The position numbers and the translations under genes are program-made. Shown here one piece after another: positions 54,986-63,740 of a DNA stretch of 64,000 bases (positions are counted from its first letter, which is position 1; the number at the start of each line of letters is the position of its first letter). This DNA comes from CAVVDY01 sp963809865. GTDB taxonomy: Bacteria > Acidobacteriota > Terriglobia > Terriglobales > Acidobacteriaceae. The stretch covers positions 1-64,000 of the forward strand of contig CAWELL010000001.1 of the NCBI GenBank assembly GCA_963809865.1, read 5' to 3'. The notes below the pieces were generated by a model. It did not search any database, had not been told where the DNA came from, and saw only the letters and a list, made by a program, of their open reading frames with translations.

Positions 54986-55701
54986 TAGACCTGCCTCCGC
55001 CGCTGCACGTCGCGAGTGCTCACGGCCGGCGATGGCGGAACAGCGATATCAATGAACACACTGATGATGCCGCCGAATCGTCCTGGCTGCCGGCAGGTAA
55101 GAAACGTTTGCTGGCACGGGTTGTTTGTCGTGTCGCCGCACGCGGCGCTGGCGTAGCGCCAGCGGCAAGTCTCACTCAACAGGTCAAGTCCCTGGTCTTC
55201 ACTCGGGCCCAGCAGCTGGGTGGCTGCGAACTCAGCAATCGACTCGGTGACCGACGCGATGCTCAGCTGTCCGTGAAATTCGAACTCAGGCATCGCCGCA
55301 TCCAGGTTCCACTCGCGATAGGCAAACACCGCACCCTCGAAGGCCGATGCGGTGATGAGCTGGTTCATGTCGCGCTGCAGCGTGTTGCCGCTCACGTTCT
55401 GCACCGTGAAGTTGCCGATGTCAGTCTGCATCGACCGCGCTAAATGAAACGGCCCCGCTCCGACCAGCCACGGCAGATAGTAGTCATCCCAGGTGCCAAT
55501 CCGCAGGTGCGCGTTCCAGGCAGGCGCGGTACCGGTGTACACCGGCGTGATGCCCAGCGCGGCAGCGGAGACGATCTTCGCCGACGCCCAGTGATAGGAG
55601 AAGCCGTTCAGGTCGTACACATCGAGCAGATGCACCGCCGCCACCGCGCCATGGCGCGCCATCTGTCCCGCAAGGCGATTGGTGGGGATGCTGGGGCTCA
55701 C
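54985..55701 (-). CDS. Phage minor tail protein, gpL-like (Cys cluster)
   Basis: This 238-residue protein has in its C-terminal third a four-cysteine pattern, CRWRYASAACGDTTNNPC with TCRQPGRFGG, like the iron-sulfur cluster site of lambda gpL and DUF2163-type proteins. It sits between the distal tail protein and the tip protein, as gpL does. The N-terminal part contains a LRIGTWDDYYLPWLVGAGPF segment. It starts at GTG in a GTGA overlap with the preceding gene. Confidence 0.8.
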   Translation of the reverse strand: MSPSIPTNRLAGQMARHGAVAAVHLLDVYDLNGFSYHWASAKIVSAAALGITPVYTGTAPAWNAHLRIGTWDDYYLPWLVGAGPFHLARSMQTDIGNFTVQNVSGNTLQRDMNQLITASAFEGAVFAYREWNLDAAMPEFEFHGQLSIASVTESIAEFAATQLLGPSEDQGLDLLSETCRWRYASAACGDTTNNPCQQTFLTCRQPGRFGGIISVFIDIAVPPSPAVSTRDVQRRRQV

Positions 55702-56564
55702 CGCATCACCTTCAGCGAATTAAAGGTGCAGTAATAGCCGCTCGATGCAGAGTTCTTGGTCCCGGTCACCGACAGTTGCAGAATATGCAAACCCAGCGGA
55801 ACGTTCTGCTGGGTGAGCAGCAGCTCCAGCCCGATGTTGCCTGCGGCCGAGTACTGGTCGATGTTGCCCAGAGAGACGCCGTCGAGCGTCACCGCTGCGA
55901 TGCCGCGATTGGTGTCGCGCGTGCACCACACCTGCACGCCGTAGCCAATGTATGCCAGCTGCACCCACGCGCTGGTGACGTTGCTGCGCAGGTCCCAGCC
56001 ACCCTGCACTGGTCCTGAGTAAGCCCCGACGCCGTACAGGCCTTCCCCGTAGCCGCCGGTGGCAGTCCATTGCTCCAGCAGCCAGTGGGCATAGTTGTCG
56101 ACCGCCGGCTGCATCTCGCCGAAGTCTGAGAGAACGTTGCGCCAGATGGCGTCGTTCGTCCAGTCGCTGGGGAAGGCCAGCATGTTCACGCCCGGAACTT
56201 CTTCGAACGTTACCTGCTGCACCGCCCAGCGATTGTTGCCCACATCGATGGGCTCGACCGGAGTGACAAAGCGGCCAACATAATTGCGGCCGCCACCGTC
56301 GTAGTCAATGAGGGTGAAGAAGCCGTCGCGATATTGTTCGTAGTACCACTTCAGCCGCTTGATGTCGGCCGTCGCCTTCGCGCTATCGATGGTCATGCCC
56401 CAGCTCATGACGAACTGGTGGCACACATCCATGATCTCGCGCATGTACGCCGGGCCGACGCTGGCCTTGGCTACAACGTGCGTCACCGGGCGACGCTTGG
56501 TCCAACCATAGTCCGGATTCAGCGGGTCAAACGGGCTGGTGTTCAGGATGTCGGTCTCAGCCAA
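55698..56564 (-). CDS. Phage distal tail protein
   Basis: This 288-residue protein lies directly after the tape measure gene, overlapping it by 8 bases, which is the place of the lambda gpM/distal tail protein. The N-terminal half (YEQYRDGFFTLIDYDGGGRNYVGRF, then VQQVTFEEVPGVNML) resembles the beta-barrel hub of distal tail proteins. The C-terminal half (VQLAYIGYGVQVWCTRD to LQLSVTGTKNSASSGYY) looks like an added galactose-binding or carbohydrate-binding type beta-sandwich, which some phages use to touch cell-surface sugars. The domain assignment is by eye. Confidence 0.68.
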   Translation of the reverse strand: MAETDILNTSPFDPLNPDYGWTKRRPVTHVVAKASVGPAYMREIMDVCHQFVMSWGMTIDSAKATADIKRLKWYYEQYRDGFFTLIDYDGGGRNYVGRFVTPVEPIDVGNNRWAVQQVTFEEVPGVNMLAFPSDWTNDAIWRNVLSDFGEMQPAVDNYAHWLLEQWTATGGYGEGLYGVGAYSGPVQGGWDLRSNVTSAWVQLAYIGYGVQVWCTRDTNRGIAAVTLDGVSLGNIDQYSAAGNIGLELLLTQQNVPLGLHILQLSVTGTKNSASSGYYCTFNSLKVMR

Positions 56565-59500
56565 GGGCCACTCCTGAATAGCGCGCGTTGTTCTGGTTCA
56601 GCCCAGACTGGATCTGCTGTGCTCCACCGCTCCGCAGCCACTTGTCGACGCTCGCCGCATCAAAGGCGGTGACATTGACATGCGCGGTGTTGCCGCCGCT
56701 CGGAGCCGGAGCCATGCGCTGCGGGCTGCGCGAATAGCTTCCGCTGTTCATGGCGTCGAGCATGGGACCGTGTTGGGCTGAGACGCCAGGCTTCATCACG
56801 CGCTCGCCCAGTGTGGCATGAATGAACCCGCTGTACGGGCCGGTGGCCATATCGCCAAAGCCCGAGATGAAGCCGCCGGAATCGAACTGGGCCGCGCTCC
56901 AGGTCACCTTCTGATTGCGGCCGGCATTCTCCTGGCGATGCACTTCAGCGATTGCCGCCTGGATCTCCGGGCCGATGGTGCTGGTGAAGTAGCCCTGCGC
57001 CGCCGAGCCGAACTGGTTGGTTGCCTGCTTCGCCTGCGAGTACAGATTGCTCAGATCGGTGAGCCCCTGGGTGTAGCTGCCCGAGCCGCTCACACCCCAG
57101 ATTTCGTCGGTGATCTTCGGTTGCACGGTATGTTGATCGTAGGATTGCGCCTGCGCCAGCCCGTGATCACCGAAGAGGCCGGCAAACAGCCCACTGACTG
57201 CGCCGATTGCTCCGCCGACAAGAGCACCAATCCCTGGTGCGATCATGTTCCCGATCTGCATGCCTGCGAGGCCTCCACTAAGCGCACCGGCCAGTGGGTT
57301 GCTGGATTTGAAAGCGGAATATAAGCCCATCGCCCCAGTGACGGCCGCACCAGCAATGCCGAGGCCCTTGCTGAGCCCGCTAGCACTGCCGCTGATGTCG
57401 GATTGATAGTCGGGACTGTTCGGGTCAGAGACGCCCATCGGCAACTCGGGAACCTCCCCAGAGTCGATGGGTGAGATACCGGACTGGAAGTCGGGGCTGG
57501 CTGGGTCGGAAACGCCCGACGGCAAGCCAGGAACGTTGAGGGCGCCAAGCCCTGCGCCCGCACTAGAGCCGCCATTATCGAGGTTCCAGTCCCCCGGCGC
57601 TACATCGTTCGGATCGCCGTCGCCGCCTTGAGACCATCCACCAGTGCCCCCTGCTCCGCCGCCACCACCGCGCAGTGCTGCAGCGGCCGCCGAGAGCTGG
57701 GATGCGGCCGCACTGAGCTGCGCCGCAGCGCCAGACAGCGTGGAGCCTGAAGATGAGCCCGTCCCTCCGGCAGCAGCAGATATCGCGCCCAGGCCAGCGC
57801 CAACTCCGCCGAGGCCAGGGATGCGCGAGATGAACGACGATGCCCCACCGACCGCGCCAGGGATACGCTCACTCCACGGCTGTGAAGATGAGCTGCTGCT
57901 GCCCCCGCCGAACACGCTGCCGATCGAGCTGGCTGGATTGGTCGAGGTCGACTGCTCGGGACCCTGACCGAACAACCCGCCGAGCAACTTGCCGATCGGG
58001 CCCTGCGCCTGCGTGAGCTGCTCCATCCAGTTGGCGAGGACGTTGAACATCATCTGCTTCGCCCGGTTCTCCATGTACTTTGCCGGGTTGTCGAAGAAGG
58101 ATTGCAACTGCCCAGCCAGGCGATCGCGCGAGGCTTCCGCCTGCTTCTCCATCTCGGCGTTGGCGAGCTGGGCGCTGGCGGCAATCATGCGGTCGGCTTG
58201 CTCTTCGGTGATGACTCGCTGGTCGGCAGCTTCACGCGCTTTGGCAACCCGCTGGTTGTACTGGTCGATGATCTGCTGCTGCGCGCGCTGCGAATCAGAC
58301 AGGAGCGTGCGCGAGGCCTGGTCTTCAATTTGCTGGATTTGCTCATCGGTTCGGGTCGATAGCTCCAGCCGCGCATGGTCGGCCGATTGTTCAATCTGCG
58401 ACTTCTGCTGCTGGTAGCCCTGCCACTTCGCGCGGTCCGCACCATATTCCTCGGTATAAGCGCGATCGAGATCGTCGAGGTGGCGCCGCGTTTCGGCTTC
58501 GATGCCGGCATAGCCCTGCATCTTGTAGGCATTCACCGAGTCATCGAGCGCCTGCATCCGTTCGGTGAACTGCTGGTGTTCTTTGACGATCGCGTTGTCG
58601 GCTTCCAGGTTCACCGCGTTGCTGGCGCCAGCTCTCGACGCCGGGTCCAGCTTCTGGTCGTTGGCGATGTCGTAGAGATGACGATTGCGGTCAGCCTGGA
58701 TTTTAGGTAGCCCGGTGAGCCCAGCGTCGCGCGCCGCGGCGATGGCCTTCAGCGCGGCCACCATCTGCTCGTTTTGCCGCTGCTTCTCTTCATTGTCGAA
58801 GCGCTCAGCGATCGCGGCCGTCTGCGCCAGCATCGCCTGCTTCGACATCTCGCCCTGCTCGAACTTGCGGGCGACTTCGGCGATCGACTGCTCGCGCTGC
58901 GCACGATACAGCGCATCGCCCTGCAACCCGGCATTCACGGCTTCGCTCTGCAATTTGATGGTTTGCTCGCGCTCATTGCGCGAGAGGTTGATGCCGGCCG
59001 CTGCGGCCTCCTGCTGCGCCTTCTGCACTGCCAGTGAGTGGGCCTGCTGTCCCGCGTTGGGATCGGTAGTGTATTGCGTACCTTGAGAGGAAGCGATTGC
59101 AGCCAGCGTCTTTTCGTGCTGCTGCTGAATCTTTAGTTCCTGGTCGGCGAGCGCGATGTTGTCGTGCAACTTGGCACTGATCTGCGCGTAGCCCTTAGAT
59201 GTCGCGGCGTCGTAGGCGGCCTGGTTCTGCAGGCGCTGCTTATCGAAGTTCTGCTGCTGCTCGTTGACGCGCGCCTGGGCCGCGTCGCGATTTTTCATTG
59301 CCTGGGCTTCGGCCTGCGAATCGGCGACGGTATAAGCTCCACCGCTGCCCTGCTGTGACTGGCCTTCAAAGCCGCTGCCGCCTAGGAGGATTGTCTGGTT
59401 TTGCTTCTTGCTCTGGAGATCGGCGATCTGCGAGTTTGCCTGGTTCAGCAAACTAACTGCCGTCTCCAGTGATGCCGTATCGAAGAGCTTCTGCTGTGCA

Positions 59501-59946
59501 GCCTGCGCGGCCTTCTGGTTGTAATCGTCAAGCGCTTTGTTGACATCGAACCAGTTCTGATAGAGGTGATACGCGCCCTCAGCCAACTGGGCGAAGATGC
59601 CGACGGCGCCGATCGCAACGAACAACCCCATAGTTACGCGCAGGCCAGCAGCCAGAGTTGCATTGTGCGCGATGATCGATTCCATGGCGCGCGGAACGTG
59701 GAGCCCCAACTCCTGCACTGCCAGGCGAACACCTTGCACTGCGCCGCCAGCCTCGCGGAAGCTGGCCGCTCCGGCGGTACCGGCTTCAGCAAAGGCGCGC
59801 GATGCCGCAGTGCTGGAGCCCGCCAGTCCGTGAACTTCGGTATTGAGCCCGGCAACGCTCTGCTGCACCTTCTGCACCACGGCAGCGGAGTTGGCGTCCG
59901 TGACTTCAATGCGTACTGCGACGGTCGAGTTGGATCCAGCAGCCAT
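56557..59946 (-). CDS. Phage tail length tape measure protein
   Basis: This 1,129-residue protein is the longest gene of the module. It has a short beta-rich start (STVAVRIEVTDANSAAV), a hydrophobic segment at ~105-125, a very long Gln/Ala/Glu-rich coiled-coil region (~130-640), Gly/Ser-rich low-complexity linkers (~680-830), hydrophobic Gly-rich helices at ~850-915 and a folded end with GFGDMATGPYSGFIHATLGERVM. That GG-x-GERV-type ending is common in tape measure proteins. Length sets tail length: at about 1.5 angstrom per residue the tail would be roughly 150-170 nm, an inference. It starts 5 bases after the zinc-ribbon gene. Confidence 0.93.
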   Translation of the reverse strand: MAAGSNSTVAVRIEVTDANSAAVVQKVQQSVAGLNTEVHGLAGSSTAASRAFAEAGTAGAASFREAGGAVQGVRLAVQELGLHVPRAMESIIAHNATLAAGLRVTMGLFVAIGAVGIFAQLAEGAYHLYQNWFDVNKALDDYNQKAAQAAQQKLFDTASLETAVSLLNQANSQIADLQSKKQNQTILLGGSGFEGQSQQGSGGAYTVADSQAEAQAMKNRDAAQARVNEQQQNFDKQRLQNQAAYDAATSKGYAQISAKLHDNIALADQELKIQQQHEKTLAAIASSQGTQYTTDPNAGQQAHSLAVQKAQQEAAAAGINLSRNEREQTIKLQSEAVNAGLQGDALYRAQREQSIAEVARKFEQGEMSKQAMLAQTAAIAERFDNEEKQRQNEQMVAALKAIAAARDAGLTGLPKIQADRNRHLYDIANDQKLDPASRAGASNAVNLEADNAIVKEHQQFTERMQALDDSVNAYKMQGYAGIEAETRRHLDDLDRAYTEEYGADRAKWQGYQQQKSQIEQSADHARLELSTRTDEQIQQIEDQASRTLLSDSQRAQQQIIDQYNQRVAKAREAADQRVITEEQADRMIAASAQLANAEMEKQAEASRDRLAGQLQSFFDNPAKYMENRAKQMMFNVLANWMEQLTQAQGPIGKLLGGLFGQGPEQSTSTNPASSIGSVFGGGSSSSSSQPWSERIPGAVGGASSFISRIPGLGGVGAGLGAISAAAGGTGSSSGSTLSGAAAQLSAAASQLSAAAAALRGGGGGAGGTGGWSQGGDGDPNDVAPGDWNLDNGGSSAGAGLGALNVPGLPSGVSDPASPDFQSGISPIDSGEVPELPMGVSDPNSPDYQSDISGSASGLSKGLGIAGAAVTGAMGLYSAFKSSNPLAGALSGGLAGMQIGNMIAPGIGALVGGAIGAVSGLFAGLFGDHGLAQAQSYDQHTVQPKITDEIWGVSGSGSYTQGLTDLSNLYSQAKQATNQFGSAAQGYFTSTIGPEIQAAIAEVHRQENAGRNQKVTWSAAQFDSGGFISGFGDMATGPYSGFIHATLGERVMKPGVSAQHGPMLDAMNSGSYSRSPQRMAPAPSGGNTAHVNVTAFDAASVDKWLRSGGAQQIQSGLNQNNARYSGVALG

Positions 59947-59951
59947 CTATT

Positions 59952-60341
59952 TCATCGCCTGAATTGCGTGCCGCATCCGCAGCACTGCACTGCAAATTTG
60001 GTGTCCTGCCGCGCGCCGCACGAGCCGCACTCGGGATGGTTGCGCTCGAAGTTGCTGCGCGCGCGTTTCAGCACGCCCAGCCCATCGGCTTCGAGCATGG
60101 CCATCTGCAAGATCGGCGCTCCGACCGCTATAAGGCCTTCCAGCCAGAGCAGATACTCGGCCAGCTTGTAATAGCCCTCGCTCAGGGTGCGGCGCGGCAG
60201 GGTTGCGACCATGTGCTCGCGGCTCTCGTCGGCTGCATCTTCCAGCGAGCGCCGCATGCGCGATTGAGCAAAGTCCTCTTCCAGCACTTCGGCGAAGGCA
60301 TTGAGCAGCCCTTCGTGATCGCGTGCCGGGTCGAGGACCAT
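59952..60341 (-). CDS. Phage protein with C-terminal zinc ribbon
   Basis: This 129-residue protein is mostly helical, with a C-terminal CGSCGARQDTKFAVQCCGCG zinc-ribbon pattern (two CxxC pairs). It is encoded just before the tape measure gene, where tail assembly chaperones are usually found, but I see no programmed frameshift site linking it to its neighbour. Function unknown; a chaperone-position role is inferred from location only. Confidence 0.6.
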   Translation of the reverse strand: MVLDPARDHEGLLNAFAEVLEEDFAQSRMRRSLEDAADESREHMVATLPRRTLSEGYYKLAEYLLWLEGLIAVGAPILQMAMLEADGLGVLKRARSNFERNHPECGSCGARQDTKFAVQCCGCGTQFRR

Positions 60342-60344
60342 GCG

Positions 60345-60563
60345 TCATTGTCCGCCCGCGACTTTTGCTTCGGTCTTCTTCACCTGGCGGCTCGCGGCCT
60401 GGAAGGTGACGGTGTCGGTCAGCGGATCGGTGCCTGCGGTGACGGTCTTCACCGTCTCCAGTGTGAGGTTCAGCCCATCGGCCTGGCTCACCTCGCGGAC
60501 GACGCAGGGCACCATCACCCGATCACCCGGCTTGAGCTTCTTCCCCTTCATATCGTGCGGCAT
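60345..60563 (-). CDS. Small phage protein (72 residues)
   Basis: This short protein has an SH3-like start (GKKLKPGDRVMVPCVVREV) and a Thr-rich middle. It is preceded by an AGGAGA site. It lies between the zinc-ribbon and chaperone-position genes, 3 bases before the former. The 91-base gap before it includes a GCCGC-TTCCA-GCGGC hairpin. No recognised family. Confidence 0.6.
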   Translation of the reverse strand: MPHDMKGKKLKPGDRVMVPCVVREVSQADGLNLTLETVKTVTAGTDPLTDTVTFQAASRQVKKTEAKVAGGQ

Positions 60564-60654
60564 TCAACTTCTCCTTTGTCATTTCGCGCCGGTTTCGATA
60601 ACCCAACGCGGTAATTAAAATACCGGCGAAACGTCACGCCGCTTCCAGCGGCTG

Positions 60655-61413
60655 CTACGCCGCCTCGTCGACCCGCTTCTCTTCTTCCTTCACTTCACTC
60701 AGACCCGGCGGGTTGAACAGCAGCTCCACGGCCAGGCACTTGTGGAAGGCATCCATCTCACGGGCAATCATCTCGCGGCCCTGCAGTGGCTCACCATTTA
60801 AGGCGTAGCCTTCGACGCTGTCGATCATCTCGTCGTAGAGCGCGATGCTCGTGGGCTGCGCACCGGGATACACAGTGTCGCCGCCCTGGCGCGAGCCGCC
60901 GATAATGACGGACCTGGCATGGTCGCGCCGGTAGCGACGCTCCTGCTCGAAGGTCGGAGTCTCGAAGCGATGGATCAGCGGCGAGACGCGCACCATCTTG
61001 CCCTCGTCATTCGCACTCCAGAGCGCACGCATGCAAACCGTCTCGAACCCAAACGGAGGGGTTTCATCAGAGTCGCAGGCTTCAGCCGCCACCAGTACCG
61101 AGAACAGCATGGAGCGGTGTGACGGCGGCAGCTTCTGCTTCCAGTTTGGAATGCCGGTGATATTGCCCTCGCGAATCTCGTATCCCTCGGCCGAGAGCAA
61201 CACAGTGTCGAGCAGATATTCCCGCGCCGCCGTCATGTCTACGATCGGCTCGCTTTTGTCGTCGCGCCGGCGCGTGCGCGAGTCGATCTTACTGAAGTAC
61301 TTCAGCCACACGGGCTGCGAGATGCGCGCAATCTGAAAGGTGTAAATCCGCTCGGCACTGTCGATGATCGCGACCTTGCGCGGCTGGGTGAAGTCGATAA
61401 GAATTGGTTGCAT
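60655..61413 (-). CDS. Phage tail protein in the assembly-chaperone position
   Basis: This 252-residue protein from an ATG with AGGAGA 8 bases upstream; an upstream in-frame start at 61449 is less likely. It begins MQPILIDFTQPRKVAIID, then has an alpha/beta body with RDDKSEPIVDMTAAREYLLD and ends in an acidic, Glu-rich helix. It lies between the tail tube and tape measure genes like lambda gpG, but family membership is not clear to me. Confidence 0.6.
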   Translation of the reverse strand: MQPILIDFTQPRKVAIIDSAERIYTFQIARISQPVWLKYFSKIDSRTRRRDDKSEPIVDMTAAREYLLDTVLLSAEGYEIREGNITGIPNWKQKLPPSHRSMLFSVLVAAEACDSDETPPFGFETVCMRALWSANDEGKMVRVSPLIHRFETPTFEQERRYRRDHARSVIIGGSRQGGDTVYPGAQPTSIALYDEMIDSVEGYALNGEPLQGREMIAREMDAFHKCLAVELLFNPPGLSEVKEEEKRVDEAA

Positions 61414-61557
61414 GGTGGGTCTCCTCAGAACAAAACGTTTCAACGTCATTGGTCACTGCCGGACTGAGGAAGTCCGCCCTGCCCGAGCCAGCCGAAGTTG
61501 ACGGCCGCGCTCATCCGGGGCGAGTAGTTGATCGCCCCGGAGTACTTCTGAGAGTAG

Positions 61558-61809
61558 CTATACCTGCTCGGGCCAGTGCCAGGTCCGCGGCTGCGGGCTC
61601 TCGCTGGCGTCCAGGCTGACCAACGTGACCCACTTCACCGGGCACATGCCCGACTCGTCTGAGTTGGTTCCGTCGGTGAACACTTGCAGGTTCACGCAAG
61701 TTTCACACCACACAGCCACGATGATGGCCGGCAGATGCACCAGGCCTTCACGCAGGTGAGGAAGGGGCTGCACGAAGTGAACGATTCTTCCGACCGATGG
61801 CTTCATCAC
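61558..61809 (-). CDS. Conserved small phage protein
   Basis: This 83-residue protein has the pattern VGRIVHFV...PAIIVAVWCETCVNLQVFTDGTN and a closing PRTWHWPEQV. I recall this W-H-W-P-E ending in small hypothetical proteins of many tailed phages; function unknown. The extra cysteines and a low-complexity ACAACCGACAACTGACTAC run at 61812-61845 upstream are local features. Confidence 0.68.
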   Translation of the reverse strand: MMKPSVGRIVHFVQPLPHLREGLVHLPAIIVAVWCETCVNLQVFTDGTNSDESGMCPVKWVTLVSLDASESPQPRTWHWPEQV

Positions 61810-61853
61810 ACTTCCTTTCCGACAACCGACAACTGACTACAGACAACTTCTTC

Positions 61854-62861
61854 CTACACCCCGGTGAGGTACGCCGGCACGGTGTTGGTCAGGTTGATCG
61901 AGATCGGCTCGACCGGACCGGTGGTGTTATAGAACGCCGTGGTCTGGTCCAGCGAGATCTGCCAGATGACCATGTTGCCGTCCACGCCCAGCTTGGTGGC
62001 CTTCATGTGGAACAGCGGAATGCTGATGCTCAGGATGATCGATCCCGAGGTGGTGACGATGGTCAGGGCGCTCGCCGTATCGTTGATAAACAGCGTGCGG
62101 ATATCGTCGGTGTCTTTCGCCGCGATCGTGGCGTCCAGGCTGAAGCTGCGCAGCCCGGTGCGCATGAAGATGCCGTACAGGCCGCCGCCAGGCGCAGTGT
62201 GATTCACCACGCCGCTGGCCATCTTCAACGTGCCCGACAGGAAGCGGCCGAGAATCGATGCCACCGAACCGACCGGGCCGATGGAGAACACGGTATCGGA
62301 GTTCAGCAGGTAATTGTTCTGCGGCAACGCCGGCGGTCCACTGGCCAGCGCACCGTCAGACCAGCGGCCGGTCCCCATCAGGTTGGCCTCAAACTGGACG
62401 GCGCCGCGCGCGGCATAGGTGAGCGTCACGTCGCTCATTGCCATGTCCGGGTACTTGGTCTTCACCGCGGCCGTGTCTTCGATGTACACGTTGGTCATCT
62501 TGGCCTGGGTGGTGGTTTCGTCCCACTCGATGTCATGCACGTACGGGCCCATGCCGGTGACCGTGTCTTTGCCCATGAGGAAGGCGAACAGCCAGCCGCA
62601 GATCCAGTCGTTGAGATCGCCCTTGAAGTTAAACTTCGAATCCCAGCTGGTGAGCTGGCCATCGGTGGCAAACTCGGTGCCCTTGCCGCTCATGTCCTTG
62701 TCGCTGCGCCGCGTCTGGGTCAGCTCCATCACCGCCGCGCCATCAAAGCGCACCCGGCGAGTGAATTTGGCGTCGATGAAGACATCGTTCGGCGTGAGCT
62801 GGCTGTCGATCGACAGCACCAGGTTTCGCGCTGATTTTTTCTGCGACTCAAATGCGGCCAT
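61854..62861 (-). CDS. Phage major tail tube protein
   Basis: This 335-residue protein with beta-rich body begins FESQKKSARNLVLSIDSQLTP and contains VMELTQTRRSDKDMSGKGTEFATDG and GLRSFSLDATIAAKDTDDIR. These match the Phage_tail_tube-type family of phages with flexible tails. It is the first structural gene after the connector proteins in the expected order. It would polymerise into the tail tube. An RBS AAGGAG lies before the ATG. Confidence 0.78.
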   Translation of the reverse strand: MAAFESQKKSARNLVLSIDSQLTPNDVFIDAKFTRRVRFDGAAVMELTQTRRSDKDMSGKGTEFATDGQLTSWDSKFNFKGDLNDWICGWLFAFLMGKDTVTGMGPYVHDIEWDETTTQAKMTNVYIEDTAAVKTKYPDMAMSDVTLTYAARGAVQFEANLMGTGRWSDGALASGPPALPQNNYLLNSDTVFSIGPVGSVASILGRFLSGTLKMASGVVNHTAPGGGLYGIFMRTGLRSFSLDATIAAKDTDDIRTLFINDTASALTIVTTSGSIILSISIPLFHMKATKLGVDGNMVIWQISLDQTTAFYNTTGPVEPISINLTNTVPAYLTGV

Positions 62862-62873
62862 TGTTCCTTCTCC

Positions 62874-63170
62874 TTAACTGTTGCCCGTTGTTGGTTCAGA
62901 GACTAAAGCTTCGGGCTCTTCGCTTTTCACCGGAGCGGGTTGCTGAACCGGCGCTTCCACTTTCGGCGGGGCGACCATAAACATCGGCTCGCCCTGGTAG
63001 TGCTCATTGCTCAGCAGCGTGCCCCACTCATAGCTCTTGTCGATGCGCTGCGCTTCCCCGGCCTTGAACACAAACACCCGGCGTCCCACCGCAATGCGAA
63101 TCGGCGCGCCACCGGCACGCTTCTCGCCCGCGGGGCTCAGCTGCACATGAATGAAGTCTTCACCAGCCAT
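62874..63170 (-). CDS. Small phage protein (98 residues)
   Basis: An N-terminal compact beta part (EDFIHVQLSPAGEKRAGGAP, FVFKAGEAQRIDKSYEWGTLL) is followed by a Pro/Glu/Val-rich flexible tail. It lies just before the tail tube gene. No recognised family. The 96-base gap upstream holds a low-complexity GGCTCTTAGCTCTTGGC run. Confidence 0.6.
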   Translation of the reverse strand: MAGEDFIHVQLSPAGEKRAGGAPIRIAVGRRVFVFKAGEAQRIDKSYEWGTLLSNEHYQGEPMFMVAPPKVEAPVQQPAPVKSEEPEALVSEPTTGNS

Positions 63171-63185
63171 TGAAAAGCCGCCTTT

Positions 63186-63262
63186 CGCCTTTGGCTCTTA
63201 GCTCTTGGCCAGAAGCCTGTCCCCTGCGCGATCTCTGAGCCAACAGCCAACAGCTAAAAGCC
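63186..63262 (+). repeat. Low-complexity AGC(T/C)NTTGGC run inside the phage module
   Basis: GGCTCTTAGCTCTTGGCC at 63190-63207 and CCAACAGCCAACAGC at 63240-63254 flank a short unique stretch. They resemble the runs next to bacterial genes at 9562-9605, 13478-13508 and 34286-34371. Confidence 0.6.
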
Positions 63263-63266
63263 GTCT

Positions 63267-63740
63267 TCACGCGTTCGGCCCGTTGAACTGCGCGATGCCC
63301 GGCACCATGACCTCAACGATGTAGATCAACCCGATCAGGTCATCGGCCACCGCAGAGATGCGCACCAGGCGCACCGGCTCACTTTGCGTTCCATCGTCAG
63401 CCAGCGTCAGCCTCGCGCCCGCCATCTGAGCCGCCACCTGGCCGGCCAACGCTTTGCTGTCGTTGCGCTGCGCCGCCTTGCTGCTCAGGTTCTCCGCCGC
63501 ACACCAGATCTGGATCTCGTGATCGGTGGCGTCGTAGGTCAGCCGCTGGTTGTCGGCATCCGCCCCGCCATAGCTCGTTCCTACATAAACTGTGCGAGCA
63601 CAGGGCGGCTGAAATATCAGGTTGCCATCATCGTCAAAATCGTTTGGGCCCATCGATGCCACGTTCACGCCCGCGATCACTCCGCTCAGCAGCGCACCCA
63701 CGGCGGACTCGACATCGTCAGGCAGAAACATGGAGGGCAT
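63267..63740 (-). CDS. Phage tail terminator/gp37-like protein
   Basis: This 157-residue protein has an alpha/beta pattern like tail-terminator or Mu gp37-type proteins: a helical start (DDVESAVGALLSGVIAGV), IWCAAENLSSKAAQRNDSKALAGQVAA in the middle and a final strand LIGLIYIVEVMVPGIAQF. It starts in a TGATG overlap with the gene upstream. Family assignment is tentative. Confidence 0.6.
   Translation of the reverse strand: MPSMFLPDDVESAVGALLSGVIAGVNVASMGPNDFDDDGNLIFQPPCARTVYVGTSYGGADADNQRLTYDATDHEIQIWCAAENLSSKAAQRNDSKALAGQVAAQMAGARLTLADDGTQSEPVRLVRISAVADDLIGLIYIVEVMVPGIAQFNGPNA

Noticed and set aside
61797..62834. Long plus-strand open frame (345 codons) opposite the tail tube gene
   Set aside because: It is the antisense shadow of a GC-rich phage gene; composition is Arg/His/Val-rich without any motif, and all flanking phage genes run the other way.
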